From an uncultured Faecalibacterium sp. (GTDB taxonomy: Bacteria > Bacillota > Clostridia > Oscillospirales > Ruminococcaceae): a stretch of DNA of 64,000 nucleotides. Made by a program: the position numbers and the translations under genes. The DNA lies in contig CAKSVD010000013.1 in assembly GCA_934503275.1 (NCBI GenBank), positions 1-64,000 of the forward strand, in the 5' to 3' direction. The first letter of the stretch is position 1. Each line of letters opens with the position of its first letter. The notes under the pieces are model-generated. The model saw only the letters and a list, made by a program, of their open reading frames with translations, ran no database searches and was not told the origin of the DNA. This document shows positions 37,801 through 44,748 of the stretch, piece by piece.

Positions 37801-38025
37801 CTGTGCTCCGGCTGCATGGGCGTGGGCCTGAGCCTGCTGCTGCTGATCCCCGGCAATATGCTCATCCGCTCCATTTCCGACAGTACCTCGCTGACGGCGG
37901 CATTGCCTCTGCCTGCTGCTCTGGTGCTGATCGCCCTGGCCACCCTGCTGACCATCCTGGGCGGTTTTATCCCTGCCAAGAGTGCCTCCCGCAGCGACCC
38001 GGTAAAGGCCCTGCGGTCAGAGTAA
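34849..38025 (+). CDS. MacB-type ABC transporter, ATPase-permease fusion with very large extracellular domain
   Basis: A 1058-residue protein. Residues 1-225 are the ATPase (GPSGSGKTT near 38, MSGGQMQRVAIARAL near 142, LLADEPTGALDS near 163). A membrane helix follows near residues 265-290. About 600 residues then lie outside, including DLS-rich repeats near 640-690 (DLSGAFDLSGGSLDLS, DLDLTLS) and a long Gln/Ala-rich coiled coil near 745-840. The C-terminal FtsX/MacB domain has three membrane helices (about 925-955, 975-1005, 1020-1045). Such proteins export peptides or sense extracellular stress. Codon use is strikingly uniform (GCC, CTG, ACC), unlike neighbours. Ends at a clear terminator. 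Confidence 0.9.
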   Translation: MLKLKQINKEYKTGELVQHALNNVSLNLRDNEFVAILGPSGSGKTTLLNIIGGLDRYDSGDLIINGISTKEYTDRDWDSYRNHTVGFVFQSYNLIPHQTVLANVELALTISGISGAQRKRRAIEALEKVGLGNQLHKHPSEMSGGQMQRVAIARALVNNPDILLADEPTGALDSETSIQVMELLKEVARDRLVVMVTHNPELAQQYATRIVTLKDGVICSDTQPYQPDTTQKPAPVHKNMGRSSMSLLTSLALSFNNLRTKKARTLLTAFAGSIGIIGIALIISLSTGVNNYILDMERSTLSEYPLQILSSGMDITSLMPSDSETTADPQEGMVPVRQLITQMVSGIATNDMQALKQFLESPDCTIVNNTTAIEYSYNVAPQIYRQDPDGSIRQVNPDSSLSALGISSESSSNNLMSSMMNTSVFTQLPRASALYAAQYDVKAGHWPEAYNECVLVLDASGSVTDYTLYALGLRDNAELDKMIQQFAQNQNITLPEDFKTYSYQDFLGKQFKLIHSTDRYTYDDTYHVWLDKSDDAAYMKDLVAQGTDLTIVGIVQPKADSSAAMLSSGIGYTQDLTDYVIQQAKASPMVQQQMADPQTNVFTGEVFGSDSGTPLDMASLFSVDTDALQNAFQLDTSGLRFDLSGAFDLSGGSLDLSTLLDPDSFTLDLSGLPELDVDLSTVFADLDLTLSPQALQTLMQKLLKGYKDYVVGNGILHLDKIGFESYLQSQQFRQLLASSLQEILADADLQQQFSSALQKALGTVMEAYSAQISQAMEAQLGTVLASAMEQLGSQMSQQLQTALQSNLAQLSSQMENALKIDASAFQNAIQMNLSQEDMLELMKTSMKSALASYDGNLQALGYADLSKPSTISLYPKDFESKALVVQELNAYNAAQQDQGHQDKVVYYTDVVGTLMTSVTKIINMISNMLVAFVSISLVVSSIMIGVITYISVLERRKEIGILRAIGASKRNISEVFNAETFIIGLCSGCMGVGLSLLLLIPGNMLIRSISDSTSLTAALPLPAALVLIALATLLTILGGFIPAKSASRSDPVKALRSE

Positions 38026-38034
38026 ACCTTTTTC

Positions 38035-38067
38035 AGCCGTGGACCCCACTCCGGTCCACGGCTTTTT
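38035..38067 (+). terminator. terminator of the large ABC gene
   Basis: Stem AGCCGTGGACC (38035-38045) with GGTCCACGGCT (38053-38063) and a T run. Confidence 0.88.
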
Positions 38068-38123
38068 GCATTGCAGGGCCGGTTGTGCTACAATAGAGAA
38101 AATCAAGCCAAAGGAGCTTTTCC

Positions 38124-38951
38124 ATGCCAAATATCATTGAGATTACCGATCTTTCTGCCCCGGAACTGGACATTTACGCCCGACTCACGCAGGCGCAGCT
38201 GCGCAACCGGCTGGAGCCGGAAAAGGGCATTTTTATCGCCGAAAGCCCCAAGGTGATCGCCCGGGCGCTGGACGCCGGTTACCAGCCTCTTTCCCTGCTG
38301 ATGGAGCGCAAGCAGATCACCGGCCCGGCGCAGGAGATCTTGACCCGCTGCGGCGATGTGCCGGTGTATACCGCCGACCGGGAACTGCTGGCACAGCTTA
38401 CCGGCTTTGCACTGACCCGGGGCGTGCTGTGCGCCTTCCGCCGCCCTGCGCCCCGCACAGTGGAGCAGGTATGCGCCCACGCCCGCCGGGTGGCTGTGCT
38501 GGAAGGCATCGTGGATTCCACCAACGTTGGCGCCATCTTCCGCAGCGCTGCCGCGCTGAACATAGACGCCGTGCTCATTACCCCTTCCTGCTGCGACCCG
38601 CTGTGCCGCCGCGCGGTGCGGGTAAGCATGGGCACCGTGTTTCAGGTGCCGTGGGCGCAGATCGGCACCTGCCCTGCCGACTGGCCGGAAAGGGGCAGTG
38701 CCCTGCTCCACGCGCTGGGCTTTAAAACCGCTGCCATGGCGCTGAGCGACCGCTCGGTCAGCATCGATGACCCCGCCCTTGCCGCCGAGCCGAAGCTTGC
38801 CATCGTGCTGGGCACCGAGGGAGATGGGCTGGCCAATAGCACCATTGCCGCCTGCGATTACACCGTAAAGATTCCCATGTCCCATGGGGTAGATTCCCTC
38901 AACGTAGCCGCCGCCAGCGCTGTGGCCTTCTGGCAGCTTGGCCGCTTGTAA
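38124..38951 (+). CDS. SpoU/TrmH family RNA 2'-O-methyltransferase
   Basis: A 275-residue SPOUT-fold methyltransferase. The N-terminal substrate domain (residues 1-100) contains IFIAESPKVI. The catalytic domain has the three SpoU motifs: VDSTNVGAIFRSAAAL near residues 132-147, LGTEGDGL near 231-238 and IPMSHGVDSLNVAAASAVAFW near 251-271. It should methylate a ribose in rRNA or tRNA; the exact site is unknown. AAAGGAGC stands before the start. It is the last chromosomal protein gene before the tRNA locus. Confidence 0.92.
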   Translation: MPNIIEITDLSAPELDIYARLTQAQLRNRLEPEKGIFIAESPKVIARALDAGYQPLSLLMERKQITGPAQEILTRCGDVPVYTADRELLAQLTGFALTRGVLCAFRRPAPRTVEQVCAHARRVAVLEGIVDSTNVGAIFRSAAALNIDAVLITPSCCDPLCRRAVRVSMGTVFQVPWAQIGTCPADWPERGSALLHALGFKTAAMALSDRSVSIDDPALAAEPKLAIVLGTEGDGLANSTIAACDYTVKIPMSHGVDSLNVAAASAVAFWQLGRL

Positions 38952-39024
38952 GTCCCCGCTCACGCTCTCCGAAATTGCTTGACAAACGCCCCAAAACGCG
39001 GTACACTATCAGCGTCATCAACAT

Positions 39025-39084
39025 GGGCCTATAGCTCAGCTGGGAGTGCAAGCGTTGCATTCCCGATCTGGTGTTATAGCTCAT
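39025..39084 (+). pseudogene. decayed tRNA-Ala 5' fragment
   Basis: Positions 39025-39046 are identical to the 5' end of the intact tRNA-Ala at 39233. The copy then has a TGCA insertion in the D arm and lacks six bases of the anticodon arm, so it cannot fold as a tRNA. Confidence 0.65.
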
Positions 39085-39117
39085 TTGTGCCCATTAGAAA
39101 TTGGGTGCTTTTTTGTG

Positions 39118-39170
39118 GGCTCGTAGCTCAGTTGGGAGTGCAAGCGGATCGCTTTTGTGCCCCACAGAGT
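39118..39170 (+). pseudogene. second decayed tRNA 5' fragment
   Basis: GGGCTCGTAGCTCAGTTGGGAG is a tRNA acceptor/D-arm start, followed by the same TGCAAGCG junction as the first fragment. The next 23 bases (39141-39163, CAAGCGGATCGCTTTTGTGC...) nearly repeat the 3' end of the serine recombinase gene at about 39482-39504, suggesting an old element junction. Confidence 0.6.
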
Positions 39171-39232
39171 TGTGGGCATTCAAATGGGGAGTATGTCGGT
39201 TGGTCGCCCAACCGTGTCACGCCCCTAAATAT

Positions 39233-39308
39233 GGGCCTATAGCTCAGCTGGGAGAGCGTTCGGTTCGCATCCGAGAGGTCAAGGGTTCGAATCCCTCTAG
39301 GTCCACCA
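39233..39308 (+). tRNA. tRNA-Ala (anticodon CGC)
   Basis: A 76-base tRNA with encoded CCA. Acceptor GGGCCTA pairs with TAGGTCC, D arm GCTC/GAGC, anticodon stem TTCGG/CCGAG with loop TTCGCAT (anticodon CGC), and T arm AAGGG/CCCTC. All stems close. Ala GCG decoding. It is intact although decayed copies lie on both sides. Confidence 0.92.
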
Positions 39309-39312
39309 ATCT

Positions 39313-39344
39313 GCCGCATCGTTTTGTACGATGCGGCGTTTTTT
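39313..39344 (+). terminator. tRNA terminator
   Basis: Stem GCCGCATCG (39313-39321) with CGATGCGGC (39329-39337) followed by a T run. Confidence 0.85.
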
Positions 39345-39364
39345 ATGTCCAAAAAACTTTGACG

Positions 39365-39415
39365 GACCGTGCCGGGCTCCGAACCCTGAAGTCGGATGCG
39401 AACCGGGCGGGGTCA
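39365..39415 (-). pseudogene. inverted decayed tRNA-Ala 3' half
   Basis: On the minus strand CGGTTCGCATCCGA (39392-39405) repeats the anticodon arm of the intact tRNA (39261-39274), and is followed by a degenerate T arm and GGTCC end. It lies between the tRNA and the recombinase gene, so it may belong to an attachment site left by integration. Confidence 0.55.
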
Positions 39416-39496
39416 TCCATGTACTTTTTGAAAATCCATCGGTTTCACGCTTCTTTCTTTGAATTTTACACAGTGCTGCGGGCAAGCGCATCGCTT

Positions 39497-41110
39497 TTAT
39501 GCCCCCTTTTCGGAAATTTCTTCAAAAATTTCCGCACCATCGTAGGTTGATACAGCCTTAAGCTGCTCTACTTGGTCGAAGCTGGCATTCAGGGTGATCG
39601 AGATCTCATAGTCTTTTCGGACGCGAATCTCCTTAATGAACTGCTGCAAAATGGCGCGGCGTTCATCGTGGTTGGCGGTGTCGTAAACATCCGCCCATGT
39701 AAACAGCTCGTTGCAGATGTAGTTGCTACGCTTTGCTGTTTTGGTGGCTTCTTCGTATTCTTCCTGTGCCTGCACGAGCTGCTTTTCCAGAGTTTCCAGA
39801 GCCTCTCTTGCCTCGGCTACCAGTGTGCCCAGCAGTTCTTTGTCCAAGGCACTTACGCCCCGAATGACCAGAATGGTTTCGGCTTTCAGGTCGTCCAGCT
39901 CTTTCTGCTTGGCTTCCAAGTCTTTCTGGATTTTCTTGACCTTCTTCTGGATGCGGGCGGCATCGTTAGTCTTGACCGATTCCAGCAGCTTCTTCCGGGA
40001 AATCTCCCGGAACTGTGCGAAGATCTGCCGGACAACTTCTTCCACAATGGAATCCAGCTTGGAAACACCGTAGCCGGACTGCCCATCGCAGTCACCCGGA
40101 TGCCGGATCTTATAAAAGCAGCTATACCGGGGCCGGACTTCTTTCACCGTATGCCCATCGGCGTAGGTGTGTGTCCGTCCGCTGCTGGTCAGGCTCAAGC
40201 GGTTGCCACAGTGACCGCAGTAAACCAGCCCGGTCAACAGGGCTTTGGAACTGGTGCCCAGTGAAGTACCGCCACGCTCACAAGTGCGTGCCTGCCGCAA
40301 TTCCTGTGCCTGTTCAAACAGCTCTGGTTCGATGATGCGGAGCTGCGGACACTCCGTCTCCACCGCACCGTTGATGAGGTACCCCGTGTATCCTTTGTTC
40401 TTGATCATCCGAACGATGCTGGTGTTGGGGATATTTTTGTTGTTCCGTCCTACGACTCCCTGTTCATAAAGATAGTGGCTCAACTTCTGTGCGCCGTAGC
40501 CCTCGTAAACGTACTTGTGGAAAATCAGCCGGACGATCTCAGCTTCTGCTTCGTCAACCACAAGGTCGCAGACTTCCTGATTCTTCTTGTTCACCCGACC
40601 AAGGCGGACACGCTTGTAGCCAAAAGCCACGGTGCCGCCTGTGTAGTGACCTTCCCCGGTGAGCTGTTCCAGCCTTGTCCGGGTACGGACAGAGGTTTTC
40701 AGGCTCTCGCCGGATGCCTGCCAGTAGCGGATGTAGTTCATCAGCTTGTCCACATGGGTGTCGAACCGCTGCTGTCCCTCGTTCACGCTCCAGACCTCGA
40801 TGCCCTGCTTCGTGAACCATTCCACGATAAAGGGCGTTTCATCATCACGGCGACCGAGACGGTCAAACATGAACACCAGCAGAATGTCAAACTTGCCTTC
40901 CATCGCAGCCTGTTGAATTTTCTGGAGTTCGTCACGCTCTTTGGCAGATTTTTTGAAGCCGGAAACGCCTTTTTCGGAAAATTCCTTGACGATCTCCCAG
41001 CCCTGACTTTCTGCAAAGTTGCGGCAGGCTTCTTTCTGCATGGGGATGTCGTCTTTCTCGACCTGTCCCTTTGTCGAAACACGATATAAGGTATAGACAC
41101 GTTTTTTCAT
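39497..41110 (-). CDS. large serine recombinase (site-specific integrase)
   Basis: A 537-residue recombinase. The N-terminal resolvase domain (1-150) starts VYTLYRVSTKGQ with the catalytic serine in YRVS and continues LLVFMFDRLGRRDDE. A recombinase domain (about 165-275) includes GYTGYLING. A zinc ribbon follows (LTGLVYCGHCGNRL, then a CDGQSGYG region), and residues 395-470 form a long coiled coil. Such enzymes integrate and excise elements at att sites. The gene lies at the edge of the element facing the tRNA locus. The start with MKKRVYTLYR is preferred; an ATG 54 bases upstream lacks a site. Confidence 0.93.
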   Translation of the reverse strand: MKKRVYTLYRVSTKGQVEKDDIPMQKEACRNFAESQGWEIVKEFSEKGVSGFKKSAKERDELQKIQQAAMEGKFDILLVFMFDRLGRRDDETPFIVEWFTKQGIEVWSVNEGQQRFDTHVDKLMNYIRYWQASGESLKTSVRTRTRLEQLTGEGHYTGGTVAFGYKRVRLGRVNKKNQEVCDLVVDEAEAEIVRLIFHKYVYEGYGAQKLSHYLYEQGVVGRNNKNIPNTSIVRMIKNKGYTGYLINGAVETECPQLRIIEPELFEQAQELRQARTCERGGTSLGTSSKALLTGLVYCGHCGNRLSLTSSGRTHTYADGHTVKEVRPRYSCFYKIRHPGDCDGQSGYGVSKLDSIVEEVVRQIFAQFREISRKKLLESVKTNDAARIQKKVKKIQKDLEAKQKELDDLKAETILVIRGVSALDKELLGTLVAEAREALETLEKQLVQAQEEYEEATKTAKRSNYICNELFTWADVYDTANHDERRAILQQFIKEIRVRKDYEISITLNASFDQVEQLKAVSTYDGAEIFEEISEKGA

Positions 41111-41227
41111 TTCAATCTCTCTTTCTTTGAGTGAGAAAGGAAAAATCAAACGTGTTTCGTCCATATTTTGTTTTCAAGGTTCAGTTCGATTTTATCTTAT
41201 CTCACGCATTCAAGGAGCACAAGGATG

Positions 41228-41389
41228 TCAGGCAGCGGTGTGCCCTGCCGTGCGCAGGATGGTGGTCTGCAATAGTTTCTGGATGGCATCCAGACAGTCC
41301 GTATCCGCAGACGCATAGGTGATCTTGACTTTGCAGCCTTTGACGGAAAGAGTTTCGGATTTAGCGGTGGTATCGCAGATAGCGTTCAT
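41228..41389 (-). CDS. 53-residue element-encoded peptide
   Basis: A short gene with AAAGGAGG directly before its ATG, overlapping the MazF-like gene by 29 bases. The product begins MNAICDTTAKSETLSVKGCK and continues with VKITYASADTDCLDAIQKLL. It has three cysteines, no membrane segment and no recognised family, though short peptides at this position are common in such elements. It lies between the toxin-like gene and the recombinase. Confidence 0.65.
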   Translation of the reverse strand: MNAICDTTAKSETLSVKGCKVKITYASADTDCLDAIQKLLQTTILRTAGHTAA

Positions 41390-41777
41390 AGGCCTCCTTT
41401 CTCCATACCCATTCGTTCAGATCGAGCTGATAGAGCAGCGCATAATTGAGCCGAATGAGTTCCGGGATGCTCAACCGCCCCATCGGGCGGATCAGCCGTC
41501 CCTTGCTGATGGTCTGGACAGATTCTGCCAAGATCATAGAGGGCTGCAAAAAAGCCCGATTACTGTCCACAAGAACGTGGGCTTGGTGATCGGGCTTCTT
41601 TGCAGTATTGGATGTGACAGGCGCAACAATGAGGCTGGGCGAATAGCAGTTTGCGGTGTTGTTCTGCACCACGACCACAGGGCGGATACCGCCCTGCTCG
41701 GAGCCAAGGTGCGGCTCCAGATTGGCGTAGTAAATATCACCGCGCAAAAATTTTCGGTTGACTGGGATCATGCTCAT
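41361..41777 (-). CDS. MazF/PemK-like toxin family protein
   Basis: A 138-residue PemK-fold protein: LRGDIYYANLEPHLGSEQGG near residues 11-30, RPVVVVQNNTAN near 31-42, IVAPVTS near 49 and a late SIPELIRLNYALLYQL helix. The family cuts RNA at short motifs. Its ATG overlaps the stop of the upstream DUF6551-like gene (TGATG), so the two are coupled. No MazE-type antitoxin gene sits upstream, so either the DUF6551-like protein, the 53-residue peptide or an element regulator would have to restrain it, or the protein is not toxic. C-terminal extension WRKEAYERYLRYHR is basic. Confidence 0.82.
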   Translation of the reverse strand: MSMIPVNRKFLRGDIYYANLEPHLGSEQGGIRPVVVVQNNTANCYSPSLIVAPVTSNTAKKPDHQAHVLVDSNRAFLQPSMILAESVQTISKGRLIRPMGRLSIPELIRLNYALLYQLDLNEWVWRKEAYERYLRYHR

Positions 41778-42574
41778 CACCGCTTGCAAGGCAGACTGTG
41801 GGCACGACCAGCACCGTTGTAAATGGACAGGATCTGTTTCATGTGGCGGTCCGCCACGTTGCCAGTGCCGTTCTGTGCCAGCCGGGTGATGGTCTTGGGA
41901 TGCACCGTGCGCAGCCGGAGAATCAGCCGTTCCCGGCTGTATTCGCCCTGATACAGAGCCAGAAAACGAGCCATGCCGTGCAGGATGCCAGACAGGAACG
42001 AATCCGAATCTCCATCCCACACATCCACAAGGATACTCAGCATTTCCCGGTAAAGGGCAGCGCCGTAACTCTTGTAGATGTAGTAAGCCGAGCGGATGCA
42101 GTAGATTTTCCACGGGGCACGAATCCCATCCAGTGCAAACCGAACGCCTGTGTCCTCCGTTACCGAAACAAAATCGCAGGCGTTTTCTTCGTGTGCCACC
42201 AGTTTGGCACGAAGCTGTTCACCAGCGGTCAGTTCGCTGGAAATGCCTGTCTGCACAGCAAACAGCAGAGCTTCATGCTCTTTAGAAAGGCCGTAGAATA
42301 CCTTGCAGCGAATCGGGAGGTCACGCCCACCGTTGCACGTTTTCCGTGCCTCAATGGTGTTCTGACCATCAAAGACGAAGTAGCGGCCATCCCGGTAGCT
42401 GACCTTCGGCTCATTGGCGATGTACTCCGAAAAGTTTGCTGCGATTCGTGCAACCTTGCCCATGCGGAGCAGCCGCTGATATTCGGCGCAGGGGTTCAGC
42501 AGAACGCTGTCAACGTAGCGCACCTCGAAGTTGCATTCCGGCAGGCTGGAAAGGTTCAGGTTAGAAAGCATCAT
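41777..42574 (-). CDS. ParB/DUF6551-like protein
   Basis: A 265-residue protein with a ParB-N-like core: RYVDSVLLNPCAEYQR near residues 19-34, DGRYFVFDGQNTIEAR near 60-76 and LPIRCKVFYGLSKEHEALLF near 86-105. The family (DUF6551-like) is found in Clostridial mobile elements and may bind DNA or hydrolyse nucleotides; the role is not established. It overlaps the ParB gene upstream by four bases and the MazF-like gene downstream by one. Confidence 0.75.
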   Translation of the reverse strand: MMLSNLNLSSLPECNFEVRYVDSVLLNPCAEYQRLLRMGKVARIAANFSEYIANEPKVSYRDGRYFVFDGQNTIEARKTCNGGRDLPIRCKVFYGLSKEHEALLFAVQTGISSELTAGEQLRAKLVAHEENACDFVSVTEDTGVRFALDGIRAPWKIYCIRSAYYIYKSYGAALYREMLSILVDVWDGDSDSFLSGILHGMARFLALYQGEYSRERLILRLRTVHPKTITRLAQNGTGNVADRHMKQILSIYNGAGRAHSLPCKR

Positions 42575-43560
42575 AGCGTTTTCTCCTTTATTTTCAGAAG
42601 ATACTGTACGGCATCTTCGGTCAAGTCGTGAATAATCTTGCGGCAGTCCGAATCTTCAAAAACATCCGGGTATTCTTTGAAAATGCTATTCCAGCGGCGA
42701 ATGAAGTCCTCTTTTGCACCCTGTACCTCGCACATCATCAGGGAGCCGTTTGCAACGGCCCGTTCCTGATAGCGATTGTCGATGGATGCTTTCAGAGAAG
42801 TTTTTTCTTCGGCAGTAAGCTGGCGTTGATGCCCTTGGATGCTTTTGCTGATTTCAGAAAGCGTTTGTTTTGAAGAAGCGGTTTCGGCTTTTCGGGGCTG
42901 GCGTTCCTGCTTTGGCTTCCGCAATTCTGCAAGAGCAGCAGGAATTTCTGCCTTTGGCGTTTTTGCCAAGGCGGTGATTTCTGCATCCGTTGCCTTGATG
43001 CGCCCGGTCAGGATTTCCTCTCTTGCACCGGGGACTGCATCTTCCGCAGCGTCTACGCCTTTGGCATACTTTTCCGCTCGCTTTACGGTAGCCGCCCCAA
43101 CGCCGTTTTGTGCGGCAATGCGCTCACAGGTGGAGAGCTGCTTTGCCCTCAATGGATCATTTTGAACCATTGAGGTGAACCGTCCGTTCTCATCGTGTGC
43201 CCGCTCTTTGGAGCCGCCCCGTGCCAGCTTTTCGGATTCGTACAGCTTGCCCATCAGAAACTTCTTTCGTTCCGGGTCAAGATTTCTGCGTCCAAGCTGG
43301 TTCTGGCAGATCCATGAAAGAGCCGCGTAACGGTTAGCCAGTTTAATCTCCTGTATCTGGTAAACGATGAACGGATGCTTCCGCAGGATACGGTAGCGGG
43401 TATGTCCGTCCAGAATAAAGCCATTCCAGATGATAATGGGATTCAGCAACCGTCCTTCGTGGAGAATGTTCTGCTCAAGCTGTTGTTCTTCTTCAAAATT
43501 CAGGGGCGGGATCTTGCCCTGAAACTCCGGGTCGATTTTAAGCGCATTCAGATTCATCAT
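42571..43560 (-). CDS. ParB-like DNA-binding protein
   Basis: A 329-residue protein with an N-terminal ParB/sulfiredoxin-like domain (EFQGKIPPLNFEEEQQLEQ, then IIIWNGFILDGHTRYRI near residues 41-57) and a helical region that should contain a helix-turn-helix (CERIAAQNGVGAATVKRAEKYA near 144-165). Residues 205-250 are Lys/Glu-rich and probably disordered. In elements of this type it may serve partition or regulation. It overlaps both neighbours in a tightly packed operon. Confidence 0.8.
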   Translation of the reverse strand: MMNLNALKIDPEFQGKIPPLNFEEEQQLEQNILHEGRLLNPIIIWNGFILDGHTRYRILRKHPFIVYQIQEIKLANRYAALSWICQNQLGRRNLDPERKKFLMGKLYESEKLARGGSKERAHDENGRFTSMVQNDPLRAKQLSTCERIAAQNGVGAATVKRAEKYAKGVDAAEDAVPGAREEILTGRIKATDAEITALAKTPKAEIPAALAELRKPKQERQPRKAETASSKQTLSEISKSIQGHQRQLTAEEKTSLKASIDNRYQERAVANGSLMMCEVQGAKEDFIRRWNSIFKEYPDVFEDSDCRKIIHDLTEDAVQYLLKIKEKTL

Positions 43561-43783
43561 CGAAATGGCCTCGCTTCACATACTGCCCAGCGTTCTTGTC
43601 GGGCTGTACATAATAATCGAAACCATAGCGAATCTGGCAGTAGGTGCAGACATCCTTGATCTTCTGCTTAGGGTCTGCGCGCCGGACGCGAACGCCCTTT
43701 GCCCCCTGAAAGGAATCCAGACAGATCGGGCAGAGGGTAGTCAAGCTGGCTTCGTCTACGCAGTTGTTATAAAATCGACTCAT
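43538..43783 (-). CDS. small zinc-ribbon-like protein
   Basis: An 81-residue protein with two cysteine pairs, CPICLDSF near residue 19 and CTYCQIRYGF near 47, compatible with one zinc site. GGAGG before ATATG fixes the start, and the end overlaps the ParB gene by 23 bases. It is the first gene of the operon that ends with the serine recombinase. Function unknown. Confidence 0.68.
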   Translation of the reverse strand: MSRFYNNCVDEASLTTLCPICLDSFQGAKGVRVRRADPKQKIKDVCTYCQIRYGFDYYVQPDKNAGQYVKRGHFDDESECA

Positions 43784-43822
43784 ATAGATTTCCTCCATAT
43801 CGGTATTTTGATGGGAAATGTA

Positions 43823-43857
43823 AAACCACCAGCCGAGAAATCCTCAACTGGTGGTTT
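43823..43857 (-). terminator. hairpin in the operon leader
   Basis: Stem AAACCACCAG (43823-43832) with CTGGTGGTTT (43848-43857), 40 bases before the first gene. With the larger structure at 44022-44117 it makes a long structured leader; it may act as an attenuator rather than a final terminator. Confidence 0.5.
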
Positions 43858-44021
43858 GAAAAATACTGTTTTTCTCCTATTTGTCCTCGACACCCCGGAG
43901 GTGGGAACTTTTCGGCGGCGGATTTGCACCGCTCCATTGGCATCTCAGCCACCCCGTCTGCTTTCTGACCGGGCCGCGAATTACGGAAGTATCATTGTCT
44001 GGAAGTGCCGAAAAACTGCTT

Positions 44022-44117
44022 CTTCAATTTTCAAGGTACACGGTACAGTTTCGGGCTTGTCGGCCCCTGTCAGGGGGGCTGCCCTTGCTGTGACCATAGT
44101 GTACTTGAAAACTGAAG
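44022..44117 (-). promoter_or_regulatory. large inverted repeat in the leader of the element operon
   Basis: Arms 44022-44041 and 44099-44117 pair over about 19 bases with one mismatch and a one-base bulge; between them GGCCCC/GGGGGGC-type sequence can form an inner stem. No gene occupies 43,860-44,196. The left arm contains ACCTTGAAAATTGA on the minus strand, identical to 14 bases of the 16S leader (1237-1250). Confidence 0.6.
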
Positions 44118-44126
44118 TTCTCGTTA

Positions 44127-44174
44127 GGAACCAGTAGTTCCGGTTTTGCGATTTTGACCGGAACCAATCGTTCC
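44127..44174. promoter_or_regulatory. pair of operator-like palindromes
   Basis: GGAACCAGTAGTTCC (44127-44141) and GGAACCAATCGTTCC (44160-44174) are two 15-base palindromes 33 bases apart, three helical turns. They lie between the broken XRE gene and the operon it precedes, so they are likely binding sites of an element regulator. Confidence 0.68.
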
Positions 44175-44196
44175 GGTTCAGAGCAGTAAAGTAATT

Positions 44197-44528
44197 TTAA
44201 GCGGATTCGCCCAACATTTCTAGCATGACCAGAATCCGCCGCTGCATCTCTTTCAGCTCTTTGCGGAGCATTTGCAGCTGATCTTGCAGCTCCTGCTCCC
44301 GCTGGGATGCCGATACACCCAAAACGATGTAGTCCAGCGAGGAGCCGAACCGCTCCCGCAGTTCCACAAAAAGGTCAACAGACGGAACTTTCTCACCCTT
44401 CTCCAGATTTCTCATGTAGCGGTCCGGTCACTGATGTTCAGGTCGATGGCAAGCTGTTCTTGTGTCACTTCACGGTCTTTTCGGAGGTTCTGGATTCGTT
44501 CACCCGTTGCAGCAGGATCATAATACAT
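44197..44528 (-). pseudogene. XRE family regulator broken by a 5-bp duplication
   Basis: Two reading frames together give a normal regulator: TGERIQNLRKDREVTQEQLAIDLNISDR in the first (shown here over residues 10-37), then RNLEKGEKVPSVDLFVEL and a coiled C terminus in the second. The frame breaks where CGGTC is repeated (44420-44424 and 44425-44429). Removing one copy restores ...ISDRYMRNLEKG. GGAGG lies before the ATG at 44526-44528. The gene is therefore inactive as read unless the duplication is a sequencing or assembly error. Confidence 0.75.
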
Positions 44529-44742
44529 CACTCCCTCCGTTTCTTCCGCCGAGAGTGGGCGGAGCTTCATCTCCCATGCCGGATACGGCCAGTACATGAT
44601 TTTTCACCAACATGAAAATACGGTCGGCATCTGCACCATGATTTTTGGTGCGCTTTTTGATGTTGGAAACTTCCAGCAATCGAGACAGTCGGAAGTACCA
44701 TGTGGTCATCTTGAACCACGGAAGCAAATAGGTCGATTTCAT
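44518..44742 (-). CDS. uncertain 74-residue reading frame upstream of the XRE gene
   Basis: Starts MKSTYLLPWFKMTTWYF with GGAGG 11 bases before ATG, and ends overlapping the XRE start. Residues 23-50 are basic and helical. A competing frame (44567-44788) begins MTTLQEDNWRIIDNE. I cannot tell which is translated; both may be remnants. Confidence 0.3.
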   Translation of the reverse strand: MKSTYLLPWFKMTTWYFRLSRLLEVSNIKKRTKNHGADADRIFMLVKNHVLAVSGMGDEAPPTLGGRNGGSDVL

Positions 44743-44748
44743 TATCAA

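Noticed and set aside
39128..39550. Small proteins in the tRNA region (for example a GIRTLDLSDANRT product)
   Set aside because: These are the well-known false products from reading tRNA genes backwards.
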